5,659 nt of DNA from Thermoproteota archaeon (GTDB taxonomy: Archaea; Korarchaeota; Korarchaeia; Korarchaeales; Korarchaeaceae), in assembly GCA_003661265.1 (NCBI GenBank), contig QMVU01000088.1, positions 1-5,659 of the forward strand. Direction: 5' to 3'. A program made the position numbers and the translations under genes. Shown in pieces: positions 4,508 to 5,659 of the stretch. The notes under the pieces were generated by a model. The model was not told the origin of the DNA. It ran no database searches and was given only the letters and a program-made list of their open reading frames with translations. The first letter of the stretch is position 1. Every line of letters starts with the position of its first letter.

Positions 4508-4509
4508 TC

Positions 4510-5659
4510 TTAATTAGTTTCCGATTCTCTTGGGAGTACGTGATGCCTTACTTTCATGAAGGGGTGATTCTCGAATTCTTCTACCTCCAACCCAGACAAG
4601 ATGGTTTTGCCGACTGCTAAAACAGAATCAGAGTCATCAACCGCTATAACTTCTTGGTAGGGTCTGATTTCAGGATCGATGTCCTCTATAAAGTGCGTGA
4701 AAACAGTTGTACCTCTCGCAACAGTTTCTGCGAATCTTCTTTTGATTACTACTCTGCTTCTGGGATAAGGTAGGACCCTGACTAACTTCCTGGCTCCTTC
4801 TAGGCTTGGGACAAACATGCCATCATAGTGCCTTATCATACCTACCCTCTCCTCTCCGTCAAATACTTGTCTAGGCATTCCTGTGCTCTTAGATCTGATG
4901 ACTATGGGGTTCTCAAAGGCGTTTACGGCCTCTGGACCGAATTGGTACTGAAGTATATGGGATATCAATTCTTCATCTGTGGGCTCCTCTTCAGGTTCTG
5001 CTTCCCCCGGAACGTGGGTTTGTCCGAATGGGTAAGTGTACCTTAAACCTATTGGAACTTGATCGTAAAGAACAGTTGAAAAGAATCTCTTGACTTTAAT
5101 CACTCTACGAAGCATCTTCTTCGCTCTATATACCTCTGGACGTTCTTTTGTCTCTTCTCCTGAGTAAAAGAGACCAGATTTCTTAGAAAAAGGCTCTCTT
5201 TTCTCTAATTCATCCTTAAAGTGTTTAAAAGTGAATATTAAAGCTTCTAAAAGTTTAGGATGATATCTGGCCCTCATTTGGACGAGTTCCCAAAGCCATC
5301 CTCCCCTTATGGCTTCCCTTACCTTTTTGATCTCTCGAACACAAACATGAAGGTTGTGTCTCGCAAGAAATCGCATTATTTCCTCTTGCGGCATTGACTT
5401 TACTTCTTTCGGAGTGTATCTGCTGCATTCTGGACAATCACAAGGGAATTCCTCCAGGTCTTTAAGATACATCGTTCCTTCAATCGTCATATACCTTCCG
5501 TCCTCAGCAAACAAAGCATAGGCCGCTGAATCAAAACTATCTGCCCCCAAGGCTACGAAAAATGCAAAGGTAGAAGGATGTCCTATTCCCCAAAAATGGA
5601 GAGGCTTTCCTGATGGTAATAGTTCTCTTACACGAATCAGATACTCTGCTTGAATGTTA
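4510..5659 (-). CDS. tgtA: Archaeosine tRNA-guanine transglycosylase, 5' part outside window
   Basis: Exchanges guanine at position 15 of the tRNA D-loop for preQ0, the first tRNA-bound step towards archaeosine. The frame is open to the right edge: 382 residues are visible, and about 200 N-terminal residues are missing compared with full archaeal enzymes (about 580). Counting from the edge (5658), the visible part has HFWGIGHP (21-28) and GADSFDSAAY (38-47), with Asp43 the expected nucleophile. The zinc site is CDCPEC (Cys73, Cys75, Cys78) plus His101 in ARHNLHV. Archaeal C1/C2 domains follow, with the IGLRYTYPFGQTHVP segment, then a PUA RNA-binding domain (about 303-378). The intact nucleophile and zinc site distinguish it from the paralogue ArcS. 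The TTG at 5550 is not the start, because conserved sequence precedes it. Confidence 0.95.
   Translation of the reverse strand, partial: NIQAEYLIRVRELLPSGKPLHFWGIGHPSTFAFFVALGADSFDSAAYALFAEDGRYMTIEGTMYLKDLEEFPCDCPECSRYTPKEVKSMPQEEIMRFLARHNLHVCVREIKKVREAIRGGWLWELVQMRARYHPKLLEALIFTFKHFKDELEKREPFSKKSGLFYSGEETKERPEVYRAKKMLRRVIKVKRFFSTVLYDQVPIGLRYTYPFGQTHVPGEAEPEEEPTDEELISHILQYQFGPEAVNAFENPIVIRSKSTGMPRQVFDGEERVGMIRHYDGMFVPSLEGARKLVRVLPYPRSRVVIKRRFAETVARGTTVFTHFIEDIDPEIRPYQEVIAVDDSDSVLAVGKTILSGLEVEEFENHPFMKVRHHVLPRESETN

Noticed and set aside
5255..5437. 60-aa second reverse-strand frame inside tgtA
   Set aside because: It is out of frame with the conserved zinc-site region of the transglycosylase and has no independent support.
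4510..5550. Complete 346-aa protein starting at TTG 5550
   Set aside because: The frame continues upstream without a stop to the window edge and encodes conserved transglycosylase sequence (HFWGIGHP). The gene is cut by the window, not short.
1..5659. Mobile element, CRISPR array, toxin-antitoxin or other accessory system
   Set aside because: No transposase, integrase, spaced direct repeats or unrecognised gene cassette was found; every substantial gene is core archaeal housekeeping.

Overview
This is an archaeal chromosomal segment. The evidence is a TATA-binding protein, a TFB, RNA polymerase subunit P, aIF1, an archaeosine tRNA-guanine transglycosylase and a tRNA gene with a bulge-helix-bulge intron, together with archaeal TATA boxes at the expected distance from several genes. 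Base composition is moderate, and the tRNA stems are almost all G:C, which would fit a thermophile. A tRNA intron away from the usual 37/38 site is commonest in TACK-type lineages, but lineage cannot be settled from this window.

Layout. From 1 to about 3590 everything reads on the minus strand. In transcription order the genes are a DUF92 membrane protein (3587-2793), TFB (2731-1733), aIF1/SUI1 (1675-1355), RNA polymerase subunit Rpo12/RpoP (1354-1208, only 48 codons), an archaeal/ER-type signal peptidase I (1197-694) and TBP (535 to beyond the left edge). aIF1 and rpoP abut with no spacer (TAA directly followed by ATG), and rpoP and the signal peptidase are 10 nt apart with overlapping translation signals, so these three look like one operon. 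TFB and TBP have their own consensus TATA boxes. A T-rich tract downstream of the signal peptidase probably ends that transcript.

From about 3770 two genes read on the plus strand: an intron-containing tRNA-Pro(GGG) (3798-3904) and a DUF359-family GTP-dependent dephospho-CoA kinase (3965-4507). Their neighbour, archaeosine tRNA-guanine transglycosylase, converges on the kinase from the right edge (5659 to 4510), with 2 nt between stop codons and its 5' part outside the window.

How the genes fit together. The two factors that recruit archaeal RNA polymerase (TBP and TFB), one polymerase subunit and a factor for start-codon selection lie within about 2.7 kb, with a Sec-pathway processing enzyme in the same run. 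The right half adds tRNA production and modification and the last step of CoA synthesis. This is housekeeping DNA; I see no mobile element, CRISPR array or defence gene. The most unusual element is the tRNA: a perfect bulge-helix-bulge places the intron between positions 34 and 35, and reading it as a standard 37/38 intron would give the wrong anticodon (GAG, Leu).
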